Shown: positions 48,111-60,047 of the stretch, piece by piece
Layout: every line of letters begins with the position of its first letter
Position numbering within the stretch: the first letter of the stretch is position 1
The notes under the pieces: generated by a model
Told to the model about the DNA's origin: nothing
Seen by the model: only the letters and a program-made list of their open reading frames with translations
Database searches by the model: none
Position numbers and translations under genes: made by a program
NCBI GenBank assembly: GCA_032622095.1
Contig: CP136062.1
Span: 199,029,887-199,093,886, forward strand
Origin: Siphonodentalium dalli
Lineage: Eukaryota; Mollusca; Scaphopoda; Gadilida; Siphonodentaliidae
Length of the DNA stretch: 64,000 bases
Direction of reading: 5' to 3'

Positions 48111-49017
48111 TGGAGTCCAAAATAAAGGTTTATGTTCACTTTTATTACTAATCACAGTAACCAAACCCATGGATGCAACATTTTAAGAGTATAATTCATG
48201 GTAGATTATGTTAGAAATTCAAAATGAAATTTATAGAAGTTTTTAAAATTTATTTTTTCGAACCCAAAATCAACAAACACAAAGAGCATATCTAATAAAA
48301 AAGATATGGGTATGTGTACTGAACACTGAAGAATGATGAACAATAAAGATATACTCACATTTCTTCTGTTTTATTAAGAGTTTTGGCTTGGAAACAGTTG
48401 TTTACAAATGGTAGATTTCATTGCTCAGCAAAGCTATTTGGGAACTGAATTTGATGGGTCAAGATAATGTTCACTCAAGGCTGCTGGGATTATGACCAGC
48501 CAGGCTCAAACATGAGAGTACTTTATCCTGACTCGGGATGATTGATGACCTAGTTTCTGGGCTATGGGATACACCAGCTTGGGGATTACACAGTTCTTTT
48601 GTCAAGAGATTCACACCACTGTCCACATATATTAACATTTAACTGCCACCTCACTACAATCGATGTCAGGTAACTTAATTATTTGTAAGCAATTGGTTCT
48701 TAGTACTTTTATCAAAGAATGCTTGATAAATATGAATATTATTTTATTGTTCATCCTTCTTCACAGTGTTCAGTAGACATTGCCATTTTTTTTTCTTTGA
48801 TATGGACTTTGTGTTTATTGATTTTGGGTTCGAAAAAATAGATTTTAAAAACCTCGATAAATTTCACATTTAGTATTTCTAACATATTCCACCATGAATA
48901 ATACTCTTAAATGTTGCATTAATTTGTTTGGTTACAGTGATTACTAACAAAAGTGAACGTAAACCTTTATTTTGACTACATCAAATTTGGGAAAAATTGG
49001 GTTAGCAAAGTCCTTAA
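48074..49017. mobile_element. 936-bp TTAA fold-back inserted in a family C element
   Basis: TTAA at 48074-48077 and 49014-49017; inverted ends GGACTTTGTTAACTC / GGACTTTGCTAACCC; arms of ~275 bp (to about 48350, and from about 48740). It interrupts the family C sequence 'cttgttccatta|...|aaatgtgggtgtatt'. The uninterrupted version is present at 47066-47095 and, reversed, at about 50312-50340. Confidence 0.92.
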
Positions 49018-49308
49018 AATGTGGGTGTATTTATTTTTGAATTTTATATTGGCTTTCCAATTGTAGGTCAAGTGATGTAATTCCAGAAAACAATTCTCAA
49101 AAATGTAGTTATTGCAAAATTTTATAATTTACCAAGCGGACCTGCCAGATAAATATCTATTGTTTCCAATACCACATCAAGTCGCACTCAGATGTATGTG
49201 CAACTCTGTAACTTTTGCTCGGCATATTTGCATGGAAATCCCAATTCAAAATTGTTCACTTGACCTCCCCCATAAACGTATCACCGATTCCCGTGACTTC
49301 GCTCTTAC

Positions 49309-49381
49309 CTTCGATCACCGCTGAATTTGTTGCTGCTATAAATGTGCATAGCATCACCATCAAAAGCTGAGCAGTTGACAT
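49309..49381 (-). CDS. Signal-peptide first coding exon
   Basis: ATG at 49381-49379 with G at -3. It encodes 24 residues, MSTAQLLMVMLCTFIAATNS then AVIE, plus one base, ending at a strong donor (GAAG|GTAAGA). The hydrophobic core followed by small residues (TNSA) looks like a cleaved signal peptide rather than the signal anchor usual in this sulfotransferase family. It exits in phase 1, fitting the first TSP1 exon 8.4 kb downstream on the same strand. The frame stays open upstream to 49744, so a farther start cannot be excluded. It lies between family C element ends, only about 35 bp from one. Its link to the gene is inferred from strand, phase and the need for a signal sequence. Confidence 0.6.
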
Positions 49382-50405
49382 CCCGGTAGACTTGCAGGAA
49401 TCAAACACACAGGGAAATTTAAACGCCACCAGAGCTAGTCCAGTCAACGTGTCAAACTGATCCCTGTTGAAGACCAAACTAACGAGATGAATCGTGATCG
49501 CTCTGATGTTATGTACATATTTCATGCGTTGAATGAACAAAGGGTTCACGACGTGGTTAATCCGGACGAACGATCGATGAGGGGTCTTTATCACGGGTGT
49601 CTCGACGGGTGACTCGTTCTGTGTATACGTGTGCGGAAGAAACAATAGGATCTCCGTGGGTCGATCGAACTTAAGGGGGAAGTCAAGTGACCAATTTTGC
49701 ATGCAAATGTCCGGAGCAAAAGTTATGAATAAAGAGGGAGGCAAAGTGGCAACATTTGAATGGGGAATTCAGACTAAATTTGTGAGAATTTTTTTTATCA
49801 AACCTTACAAAGCGCAGGTGACCATATCATACCTTTGTGGAAAGTTTGAAGACTTATCTATAGTGATAACGCGAAGCGGAATTTTGATTTTCGTCCCAGG
49901 TTGGATATTATTGGACATTATTGAAAAGTGGGTCACCATTGTGTATCATTGTTTATAATATTCCTATCGAATGTCACAAAAGAAAACATAATATGAAACA
50001 TCTGCTCTGCGCTGGCACTTAATATATGCTCAAACATTCCAACGACATGAAGTATTTTGTAAATATTGAGTAATCTTGAAAATTAACACTGAATTTCCTA
50101 TTTAAATGTTGCTGCCAATTTACCTCCCTCTGAAGCAGTTGTTCGGGAACCAAATCAGGCATATCATTGAACAGTCATAACATTTAACTGGCAGGTACGT
50201 GTGCTATGTCAATTATAAAATTTGGCAATAAATACATTTTTGAGAATTTTTTCTGGAATTACATTACACGACTACATTTGAAAAATCAATATATAATTCA
50301 AAAATAAATACACCAACATTATAATGGAACAAGTTCCAAGCTGACCCGCCACATATTTGCATGGAAATCCCCACTCACAATTGGTCACTTGACCTCCCCC
50401 TTAAA
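49382..50405. other. Upstream flank with family C copies
   Basis: A family C end starts TTAAGGGGGAAGTCAAGTGA at about 49671, and a reversed copy spans about 50090-50405, ending CACTTGACCTCCCCC|TTAA. No promoter element could be identified with confidence between them. Confidence 0.6.
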
Positions 50406-50810
50406 ACTTCCAACAACTGCACATCTATTAATCCGGCCCATTTCCCATTCCCAAGTCCTTGAAATTCAATGCACCACCCGTTACATCAAGCTTTCAAGCT
50501 GATGACAAATGACACCCTTTGGTTGGAAATTTTCCAGCCGATGGCCATCTTGTTCATAATTTTACCAAAAGGCAGGACAATATTGGATTCTTAGTCTAAA
50601 GATGATACCCATCAAACTACATGCACCTGGATTGAGTACAAGAGGCCATATAAATGTAAAACGTTCAATGTTAATGCATGCTAATGTGCGTGCGGGTTGA
50701 TGTCTGGAAGGTATAGTTTATAACAGTGCATGAAGTAAATAAACATAAAATGGACCCTCGTGTAGCATGCTTGCCCCTAACAGCTATCTCTTGTTTTAAG
50801 TCATGTTTCT

Positions 50811-51313
50811 TTAAAGGCACGTGAGGCCTTAGTTGTCGAAAATATTCACATTTGTTCCAATCACCGTAAACAGAAAAACATTAAAACGCATACAGTTTCG
50901 TTCATATATACCATGACCAAATGCGTAAACAGCATGATATCATAAAGATTTATTATATTTTACCTCAGCAAGAGCCTGATTGTGTTACAGAAGACAGCAC
51001 AATGCCGCTGGCTAATCACACACAAATGGCATAAACGCTCTTTATTCGTTCCATATCAGGAATTCACAAACAAAGAACGCTCTTTATGTTTACCATCATA
51101 ATATAAACAAACACCAGAAAGGTAACTTTTTATGCTTTTGTTTACATAACAATGGTCAAATATATGACAATAACATACTGTTTATGCGATATTTCTTATT
51201 TGTATACGGACAAAGTCTGTCTACATTTTGTTGTTCTTTCTGTTTGTGGTGGTTTTTGGCGGGTGGAAATATTTTCACAGGATACCCACCGCCAAGGCCA
51301 ACCGTACCTTTAA
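50811..51313 (+). mobile_element. TTAA-bounded MITE, family A copy 3
   Basis: 503 bp, TTAA at 50811-50814 and 51310-51313, the same orientation as copy 1 and very similar to it throughout. Confidence 0.9.
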
Positions 51314-53159
51314 ATCCACATGGCGGTTTGCGCTCCAAAATAAACTTAATAGTATTCGCTATTGAATTCTTCCCGGTTTCGAAATTGGTCGATATATACT
51401 AGATATAAAGTATACATTTCTACGGGCATCATATGTCACAGAAAGATTCACTGGAGACATAAAAGATACCACTTTGAACACGGTGTTTATGTCCCAACGG
51501 TATTGGACAGAAAAGATCGTTCCGCGAAAGTCTATTCCTGATTTGGTAGAAATAAAGAGCGTTTTGTTTCACTTCTATGCGATCAATTTAAAACAGCTGG
51601 AAAATTGCAAGTATTTTTCAGAGAATATGAAGGCGGTATATCAACATTTTGTGTGTTTGTCAACCTAGCCACCTCATTCCAAATTACGCAGACATACATG
51701 TATGTGTTTCGTACCAGATAATATTGTTGGGTTCAGCATCATCTTGGGTTCTGCTAATTGCCAGGTTCCACCGTTCACGCCCACAATCACTCGTGACGAG
51801 TGTTGCCATTGCCAACGAGAGCCACCTGATTCAATCACGTGACAATTTCGCCAATACGTACATTGTCAAACGGTTCAGCATTTCAGTAGCGCCCAACGTG
51901 TAACATACATTATGTACGAAACTTGTGGTAATACGGAATAATCCAATCTTCTGATAATTGAATGAGCGACCAACGCTGTGCAGGAGGTGGGAAAAGGTGT
52001 GGAACGAACTTATTTTGTCAATTAAACGTATCGGTGGTCGCATTGTGACAGCTTGTCCTCACCACCCGACTGATATTTACACGTTTCGCTAGACTTTGGC
52101 CGATATATAAATATATAAGCGTGTAGGTTTGATACCGTAACGTCGTGTGACTGCTCCCTCCACGTGCATCTGCATAACAATACCATAGTAACAAACGTTA
52201 CGTGGACCACACCTGTCTAATATTTTCGTTCAGTTGGAATATGCCATATTTGCTTCTCAATTTTTCAACATTTCCTGTTTTTACGTCATTTAGTGTATTC
52301 GTGACGTTGTTACGTTTCTGGACATAACCTTCCAACTGTTCCTATAATGACTTCCCGAAAAGCTGTGTTTAAACCTCAGATTTAGCCATGAAAATATGCA
52401 TGCATGGTTTGCTGCAGTGGACATTAGCACACGTATTCGTGTGAGAACCGACAAGAAACTGTGAGTATCTTTCATTTGACGCGTTTTCTGTGGGAAAGCT
52501 AGCGGAAGATATGCAGCACTATTACCAACATTCGTTATTCAGGAGATCTATTATTATACCCCCACGATCTAAGGCACGGTTGGTAATCCAGAATACTTAC
52601 GTCTGGTCATCCGTCTGTCCACCCGCATGTATGTCTGTTCGTCCGTCCAAGCAAATATTTCAGCCACGGCTTGTCAAGTCTCAAAGAAATTTGGTGTGGA
52701 TCATATTCACCACCATATCACATTCAACAAGGCATTCAGACGAGTGATTGCTCGTTGTTTCCATTCTATAGATATTCACCGTTTTTTTATATGAAAATGT
52801 TGACATTTTGTCCGTCCGAATGAGGATATCAGAAATGGATCATTGGATCTCAATTGAAATTGACGTGGATGTTCACCACCACGAGAGCTTTATTAGAAGT
52901 GTTAAATGGTATTGCTTTTGTTCGAATGCTCCATTATATAGAGTTATATTCTGTGTTGATCTGGAAATGTTAATCTTTGCCCATGCACCCGCATGAGTGT
53001 CTTAACCAAGCGTCATTCGATTTTAATACAATTGGGCATAGATCGATCATCACCAAGAGGACACTTTTCAGGGGGAAAAATCAAATGCATGTTTTCCAGA
53101 TGTTTAGTTCTAGAGTGATGTTCCTTTTATATTTGGTATATGCCATCACTGACACCAGT
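51314..53159. other. Unannotated stretch
   Basis: No gene supported. About 52600-52700 carries 'gtctgttcgtccgtccaa...caaagaaatttggtgtgga', a repeat-like word set also seen, more diverged, at about 17590-17660 (minus) and 55590-55660. Confidence 0.45.
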
Positions 53160-53337
53160 AGGCCAGTCATAAATTCATTTTCATTATAATTACCATGTTG
53201 TTTGCATCGTTCATAGAGCACATGAGTGTATTTTGCACTCATCCATGGCTCAAATTCGTTCATTTGTTGGATATATTCTGTTGAGTGAAAAAGGAGATGT
53301 GCCATAAATGGCCGGATTTAGGGCACAGCCCCCCTTT
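53160..53337. mobile_element. Partial family B MITE
   Basis: Matches the right half of the element at 14713-15046 ('attaccatgttgttt', 'gagtgtattttgcact', 'ccataaatggccgga') and ends CCCCCC|TTTAA. The left half is missing. Confidence 0.8.
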
Positions 53338-54319
53338 AAAACAGACACCGGAACGGTCAGAATACAAACAAATAATCTATATTTCTCATCATTTCCTCCT
53401 CGTGTGACGGCATGGACTAATAGAATATAGAGTTACACCAAAACAATTTATAGCACTAATGAAGGTTAGTGAAGGTTGGTCATTCCAGAGCGCTGTCGAT
53501 GATTTGGTTCACTTGGAGTGACCGAAGGAGAGACTACGTACAGGGGTGGGGTGGCAGGACGGTGTCTCACCCTCCAACTTTGGTAAAAAAAATATATTAG
53601 TTGGAAATTTACACCACATATTATATAAGTTATTTGTTCTCATTTATTAAATTTTCTAACTAACTAGTAATTATTGGGGAATTTGTTGTTTTTGGACCAT
53701 CGCTATCATATTTTCCTACTTTTGTATAAAATTTTGGTGTGAAATGGCCATCAGTTGGACATTGTCCAACATTAGGGGGTGTCAGGTTAGAAATTTGTAA
53801 TATTTTGAACGTTTGAGTCACCAGTTGAAAAATTCCAAACCGGGGGTGGGTGGGGGTGGTACAGATGGAATTTTGCGAACCTGAGTTTGGTATGATTCGA
53901 CGAGGTGGGGGGTACACTTGGACATTTTAAGATGAATATCCAAAAAACAGACACCATTTAGCCACATGTCCTTGAGTAAAGCGTTGAGGATAAAAACGAA
54001 CTGCACTTAGTGTGTACGGTATAACATATATAATTGGAATTATAGACCCGACTTGGTTCGTCGCCAGTTTGGTTATATTTTAGTTTAATGAAGGGCATCC
54101 ATGTTGTTCTAAGTGTATGTTATGTGCTTTATGTAGAATATTGTGGAACTCATGTCGTGAAATTTGAGAAATAACGCCATGTAATGTCAAGCGCAGTCCC
54201 AAACCTGTTTCTATATCATATGGATGCAACTTGCTGACAGCACATTGTTGAAAATGGACTACCAAATCATCGTTTAATCTGTCAGTTAAGTGTAAATTTA
54301 TGGTATAGACAGGTATGGA

Positions 54320-54830
54320 GATTGAGTTTGTTGCGTTCCACGAAGTATAGATGCAAGTTGGTCTTAAATCTTAAATGTGACATCATGATGATTCAAAACA
54401 TTACTTGCGTTCCATGGAGTATGGAAGCAGGATATCTGACATTTTGTGGGAACGCATCCATATCCTGCATCCATACTCCATGGAACGCAAGTAATGTTTT
54501 GAATCATCATGAGGTCACTTTTCAGCCACACACAATGGACGCATACTCTTAAAATCCTCCCCTAAATGAATGTTGATTTGCATGCTCGCGTTCCATGGAG
54601 TATGTATGTTTGCAAGTTGGTCGTTTAATTAAACTGCCAGCTGAGTGTAACTTTAAGGTATGGAAGTTGAGTTTGTTGCGTTCCATAACTCCATGCGCGG
54701 AATGCAACAAAATCAACACCCATTACTTACATTTACACTCAGCTATCAGACAGATTAAAAGAACAACGATATTCAGATGGCGTGTTGCAAGTTGCATTCA
54801 TACAATATAGAAGCAAGTTTGGGCTCGCGC
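54320..54830. repeat. GCGTTCCATGGAGTATG repeats with a long hairpin
   Basis: Diverged copies of 'gcgttccatggagtatg...gcaagttgg' lie at about 54330, 54410, 54590, 54675 and 54785. At 54379-54435 and 54460-54516 two ~57-bp arms are near-perfect reverse complements (starting 'gacatcatgatgattcaaaa') with a 24-nt loop. Confidence 0.8.
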
Positions 54831-55346
54831 GCGACGTCACATGGTGAGAATTCAACCAACCAGCGTCGTGCATGGAAGTTCTATAGCGCGAACGCATGTA
54901 GGAGTTCACATATGCATGAAATCAACGGTTTTGTTTCTGCTGTATTGATGGGCGTATAATATTGTGAGTGGCGGAATTATGACAAGATAGATTGTTACAA
55001 TTTTTACACGTCATAAATGCAACAAAAAGATGTTGATTGCTTATAATTACAACCCCGCGACGCAAGATTAATTTCAACACATCAGACAGAATTATCTAAT
55101 ATATCGTTGTTGTAAAAGAAAAAAAATCACAATTTCCTTTACATGAGTATCCAGTAACTATTGAAAAATTGACTGATTCCGCCTACGAATACACGATAAA
55201 AGATGTCCAAAGCCGCTCAAGTGACGCTTGTGGTGTCGTTGTTGTTACGTTTTATGTGTATAAAGAATTCCACACCGGTCTCTGTTGGTGCGAGATTGAA
55301 ATGTTACCGTAAATAAATTGCCGTCTGCATCAATTTGAAAGTATTA

Positions 55347-55883
55347 ATCTGCCGACACAGGCATAGCCAAGCGAACAATTATTTCATTAAAATCACTTTC
55401 CGAATTCGGAAATACAAATGGGATACAATATGAATTTGACGTAGATCCGCATGATGCATTGGCATTCTGCAACGTTGATGTTATAAAATCGAATTTGAAA
55501 TTACGCCTTGGAAAATTGAATTTTGAAGTTTGTCGACAGAAGAAAGCTATTACGCATCTGGTTATTACTGGTAAAAGAGTAGAATCTGTATGTCTGTCTG
55601 TTAACGATTTTCCCCCAAATACCACTGGACTGATTTCAATCATATTTGGCGTGGTGACTTTGGGTATACCGGCGGATGTTATATATAACGGCGTTAGATT
55701 TTTAAAAAGTTTGATTAACAAACTGCTATTTAAAAAAAAACAGTTTTATTCTTGTTTCTACCCAGATGTACATGTACGAGGTTTTAAGGGTTTGAAGCTA
55801 CATGTACATGTACGCTTGTTTTTGTTCTACTTTCTGGAACTGAATGACAACCGTACCACCAAACAGCAAGGCGGACTTCAGTT
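55347..55883 (+). other. Open frame of unknown identity, interrupted by an element
   Basis: A plus-strand frame is open from about 55347 into the element at 55888 and stops at 55911 inside it. Conceptual protein includes SEFGNTNGIQYEFDVDPHDA and LKLRLGKLNFEVCRQKKA. There is no ATG at its start and no family I recognise. The second half ('ttcccccaaataccactgga') resembles the repeat words noted at 52600 and 17600, so it may be a repeat rather than a gene. Confidence 0.3.
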
Positions 55884-58800
55884 ACCTGGGCTCTTTCACG
55901 TTAAAGGTTGACAAAATGAATTTTTCGGATAGGAGGGAAAATGATGCATTTGTCATTGTGTTTGGAGTGTCATAATAATATATTTGTAGTACTGACACCC
56001 AGCCCAACCTGCAGTCAAAATTTCACTACTACATTTGAAAATATAACAAAATTATAGTGTGATGGGTACCAATTTTGGCATATTTTGAGTGGCCAACCAT
56101 TGCTGTGATGATATTGTTTTCCTTATATTTATTTGTGGTTATGGGTTTGCCAAAAATGTCCTCATTTAACGTTTAGCTTATGTCTGGTTGATCGTGTAGT
56201 GAAAATTTTGGGTGATTTCGTGCATTCAGTTTGATGATATTTGTATTTAAAGGTTATTGAGAAATTCCATTAAATGATTTACAGAATGTGAATCTAAAAT
56301 AAAGCATTTCATTAACGCAATTCACAATAGCCATGGATCAGGAATATAGTTCAGTTGGACATTTCATGGTATAGAAGATCAACGGTAAAAATCTTTTTCT
56401 GTGTATTATCCTATTTAAATTATATTCAATTCTCCAACATATGTGCACAGAAATTCCGTTAAAATCTGTCCTCTCCGAGAATCTTTGTCAACTGCTAATA
56501 CTAATGAAATGCGGATATCATTTTGTATTGTGGGTAAACTGTCACTAGTATTGAGGGTGTATAAACTTTAATTGGTGGGCTGAACCATCCTGATTTCGTA
56601 CAGCAGCTCACTAAATGTTAAATAAAATGTCCTCTCCGAGAATTCAAGCATATAACCCAGAGATTTTCTGGAAGACATTGGTTTATATTAAACTATAACC
56701 ATTCTGTTAATGAAAATGGGGTTTACTTATAATATACTATATTAATATACAGTCTATGCAACATACTGTGTCAAATTTGAGCTACTAATGTGTTATTTCA
56801 TTCATTTCCTTTGAGGCAATTCATGTCTGCTCAACTGCAATAGTCTGAATAAATTGTCATTCTGAAGAATTTCTTGATTATTTATAATCATGTCAGTGAT
56901 TACATGTGGTTTGATGGAAGTGTTGTTCATAAAACATGTGTTTTCTCAATAGTTAAATATAAATGTCTTGAATTATCGGAGAGGACATATTTTTTAACAG
57001 ATTACAGAGTATCTGTACTTACTTGCAATATTAAAGGAATAATCCATGTGTTATTTATGTTAATTTTCTCAGAGAAAACGACGACAAGACTAAGACATAC
57101 AAAAACTGAAATTAAAGTTGTCTTCTCTAAGTATACTATAAGTTGTTACTTTTTAACTGGATAAATTTAGCACTGTAAACAAAGATATTTGTTTATAATA
57201 TGGAAGTGATATTTAGTACAAGTACATATATTAAAATAATCGTATTTTCACAAATCTCCGATTATTAACAAGAGGCTGATCATGATCGACAGATGTTTAA
57301 GTCAGTTTAACCCATCCCTCGGCGATAGTAAAAAGCTATAGTTTAAACAGTATTTTGTTTTCCCTCTATGGACATTCAGATAAATAATTACAATAGATAC
57401 AAATTTAGAAGAAAAATGGGATTAGGCAACAAGCCATAGTAAAAAGCTATGATTGGAATAATAATCTACAGTTTTAATGTTGAATTATAGAGAGTTATAT
57501 ATTTTATTATGTACTAATATTAGTATAGACAAATGTACATAATAACACAAATTCTCAAATTATTGGAATTTGTTGGTCCTTGTGCCAATTTTCATTAGTA
57601 GTCTCACCTTGACAAATTGACATTGATAGGCATATAATAATATTGGAATACCCTAGGACCTTCAACCTGAGATAAATGAACAAAGTTCATACCCTGGTAG
57701 TCAGAATATATAGCTCTCAAGAAAATAGTTGAGACCATACAAGTAACAAATGTATTATCTATACATTTTTTAGAAACCATAATATGATGAGGATTCTGCC
57801 CCTATGACCCTTAGTACACTCAGTACAGATTACGATAGTTCATATTAAAGACAGTAAGTAGCCCCCAATAGAATGATTCCACACATTACAATGTTTCATA
57901 AGTACCTTGAACGCTAAAATCAATAATATTCCATGTTAATCTTCTGTGCTCACTCTGTGGCCCCTAAATTTCAATCAACCATGACAAGATGAACAACTTG
58001 GAAACTACTGTTCATCACAATAATCCATACCAAGTATTAACAATGTTCATCTGCCTTCTTGGACTGGATAAACAGATTTTTGAAGTACTAATCTTATTTA
58101 GAGTTATCTGACCCTTTAATGCCTCCTGACTAGAACCCCCCTGAAGCTCCTGACATGATAAACTGAAGATACCGCTAGCCCCTTTTCCAAATGCTCTATA
58201 GCACTCAATAGATTTGTTTCATCATAGAAAAGCATTGATTTCTGTTCTCAACATGAAATCCATGACAACCCCATAGTCCTCAATGTTAATCTTCTCACCC
58301 CATCGGTGTCCCCTAAAATCCACTCAACCATGAACAAATGAACAAATTATAAACTATGTCTTATGGCAATGCTCCATACGAAGTACATGTATTATGGAAA
58401 TCCACCCAGTGAGACTACAAATAATTTTGAATTTTAAATAGTGCACTACTACATTAAATGTGGGTTCGCTGTCTGCTCATATTCTGAAAAAAATCCCTAC
58501 CAATGGACAATGGACTATTCTAATTTATACTGTTAGAATTGAATTGAACACTCCATTCATTTATGAATGCAAATGCATTACAGATTATAATAGGGCTAAC
58601 ACATGATAGCTAAAAAATAACTCTATTTCAAAGATTCACGTTGTCTGTATGTGTCTCTTGTCTCTTTTATAGTGAAGCCTGTATTAATCAGGAAACCTCA
58701 CATCTGAATAATTCTAAGTCGAAAAAGGGCAATAACTCCAGAAAAAACAAATTACAAACCCATATTGGAACTTGGTCTGTATTCTGGGCTGAGAAATCAC

Positions 58801-59868
58801 AAACCAATTACCAAATTTGGTTCCGATCAGATAAAACATGTTTCAGTCATTGCAGCATGCATGAATTCTAAGTCGAAGAGGCCCATACCTATACCTATAT
58901 GTATTACAAAATCAGATCAAACCCATTTTCAAACTCATACTGCAATTTGGGCTGAGAAACACATTCAAAATTCAGTTCCGATTGCATAGAAAATGTTTTA
59001 GTTATTGCATCATGCGTAAAATGTCTATGTATACAGACGGACGGACAATGAGTAGTCAAGCTGGACCGAAACTATGTGTACCATACATAAAAACTGGTTA
59101 TGGCCTTATGGGACAACAGCTTTTGCCCTAACTTATCATTTGCCATGTTTCCAAGAGTCTCAATATGTTTATCTTCACGTTTCTCAGTTTGACAGGTCTA
59201 TTCAAGTTCTATAAAATATATTACAAGGCAATGAAAATCAGTAATCTTTCTATCATCTAGTTACAAGACTGATGTCTACAGAGAATGAATGTTAAAAAAG
59301 GGTGTCCTCTCCGAGAATAAGTCATTGGAAATTGGCGATTTAAAAAAATGCTCTTGTTGAGTCAATTGTTGTCCGATTTTGATAATGTTTTCAGCATTAC
59401 AATCCTTAAAGCATGAACTTCAACTTGAGATTTAAAATCTTTACACAACTAAATCATCTTTCTATTATCAGAGAATTACCATTAGGGAATATGGACATTA
59501 AGAGTTCATAATTTACATATAAATTTGAAAAATATCGAAATTCAAAGATTTTTTCAGTAATTTTGACATATATGTTCTCTGATTGTTCAATGCTCAACGT
59601 CGTGTGATATCGTTCTGGAAAGAGATGCATAATAATTAAAATTCAGACATTAGAAATTAGTTGTTCATTATTTTCAATTTTGAGGGAATCCTGCATAGAC
59701 CAAACCTGAAAAATCAAAATGCACTTGCTACTGCTCTGAAACTTTAGTTCACGATCCAGTATGATGTTCCTAACATGAATTAACGAGGAAAAAGTAATTT
59801 GAAAAACACTTTTTTTTTCACCCTGTTTGGCCACTTGTGGTCAACCTTTAACGTGAAAGAGCCCACCT
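55884..59868. mobile_element. 3977-bp element with 25-bp TIRs and ACCT duplication
   Basis: A 25-bp perfect inverted repeat (55888-55912, starting GGGCTCTTTCACGTTAAAGG, and 59840-59864) is flanked directly by ACCT on both sides (55884-55887, 59865-59868). The interior is AT-rich, with no transposase frame over ~95 codons. It contains the 16-mer TGTCCTCTCCGAGAAT at 56467, 56628 and 59303, and its one-mismatch reverse at 56972. Two diverged ~120-bp direct repeats lie at about 57935-58050 and 58275-58400, and another pair at about 58690-59000. It is long for a non-autonomous element; the superfamily is not assigned. Confidence 0.82.
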
Positions 59869-60047
59869 CTCTGCGCAGTATGACCACTGCCAGCACGTCT
59901 GAACTATTTAACGGTCGTTCTACATTTATATTAAGATATAGGAGTTTGGCAAACCCATATCAAATGGTATTGACTCATGCGAAACGTCAACAAAATCATC
60001 ATAGGTATATTCCATTTTTTCACGATTTCTATCGCATGAATATCCCT

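Noticed and set aside
55344-55721. Minus-strand frame of 125 codons opposite the unknown plus frame
   Set aside because: Shadow of the plus frame; neither has recognisable homology.
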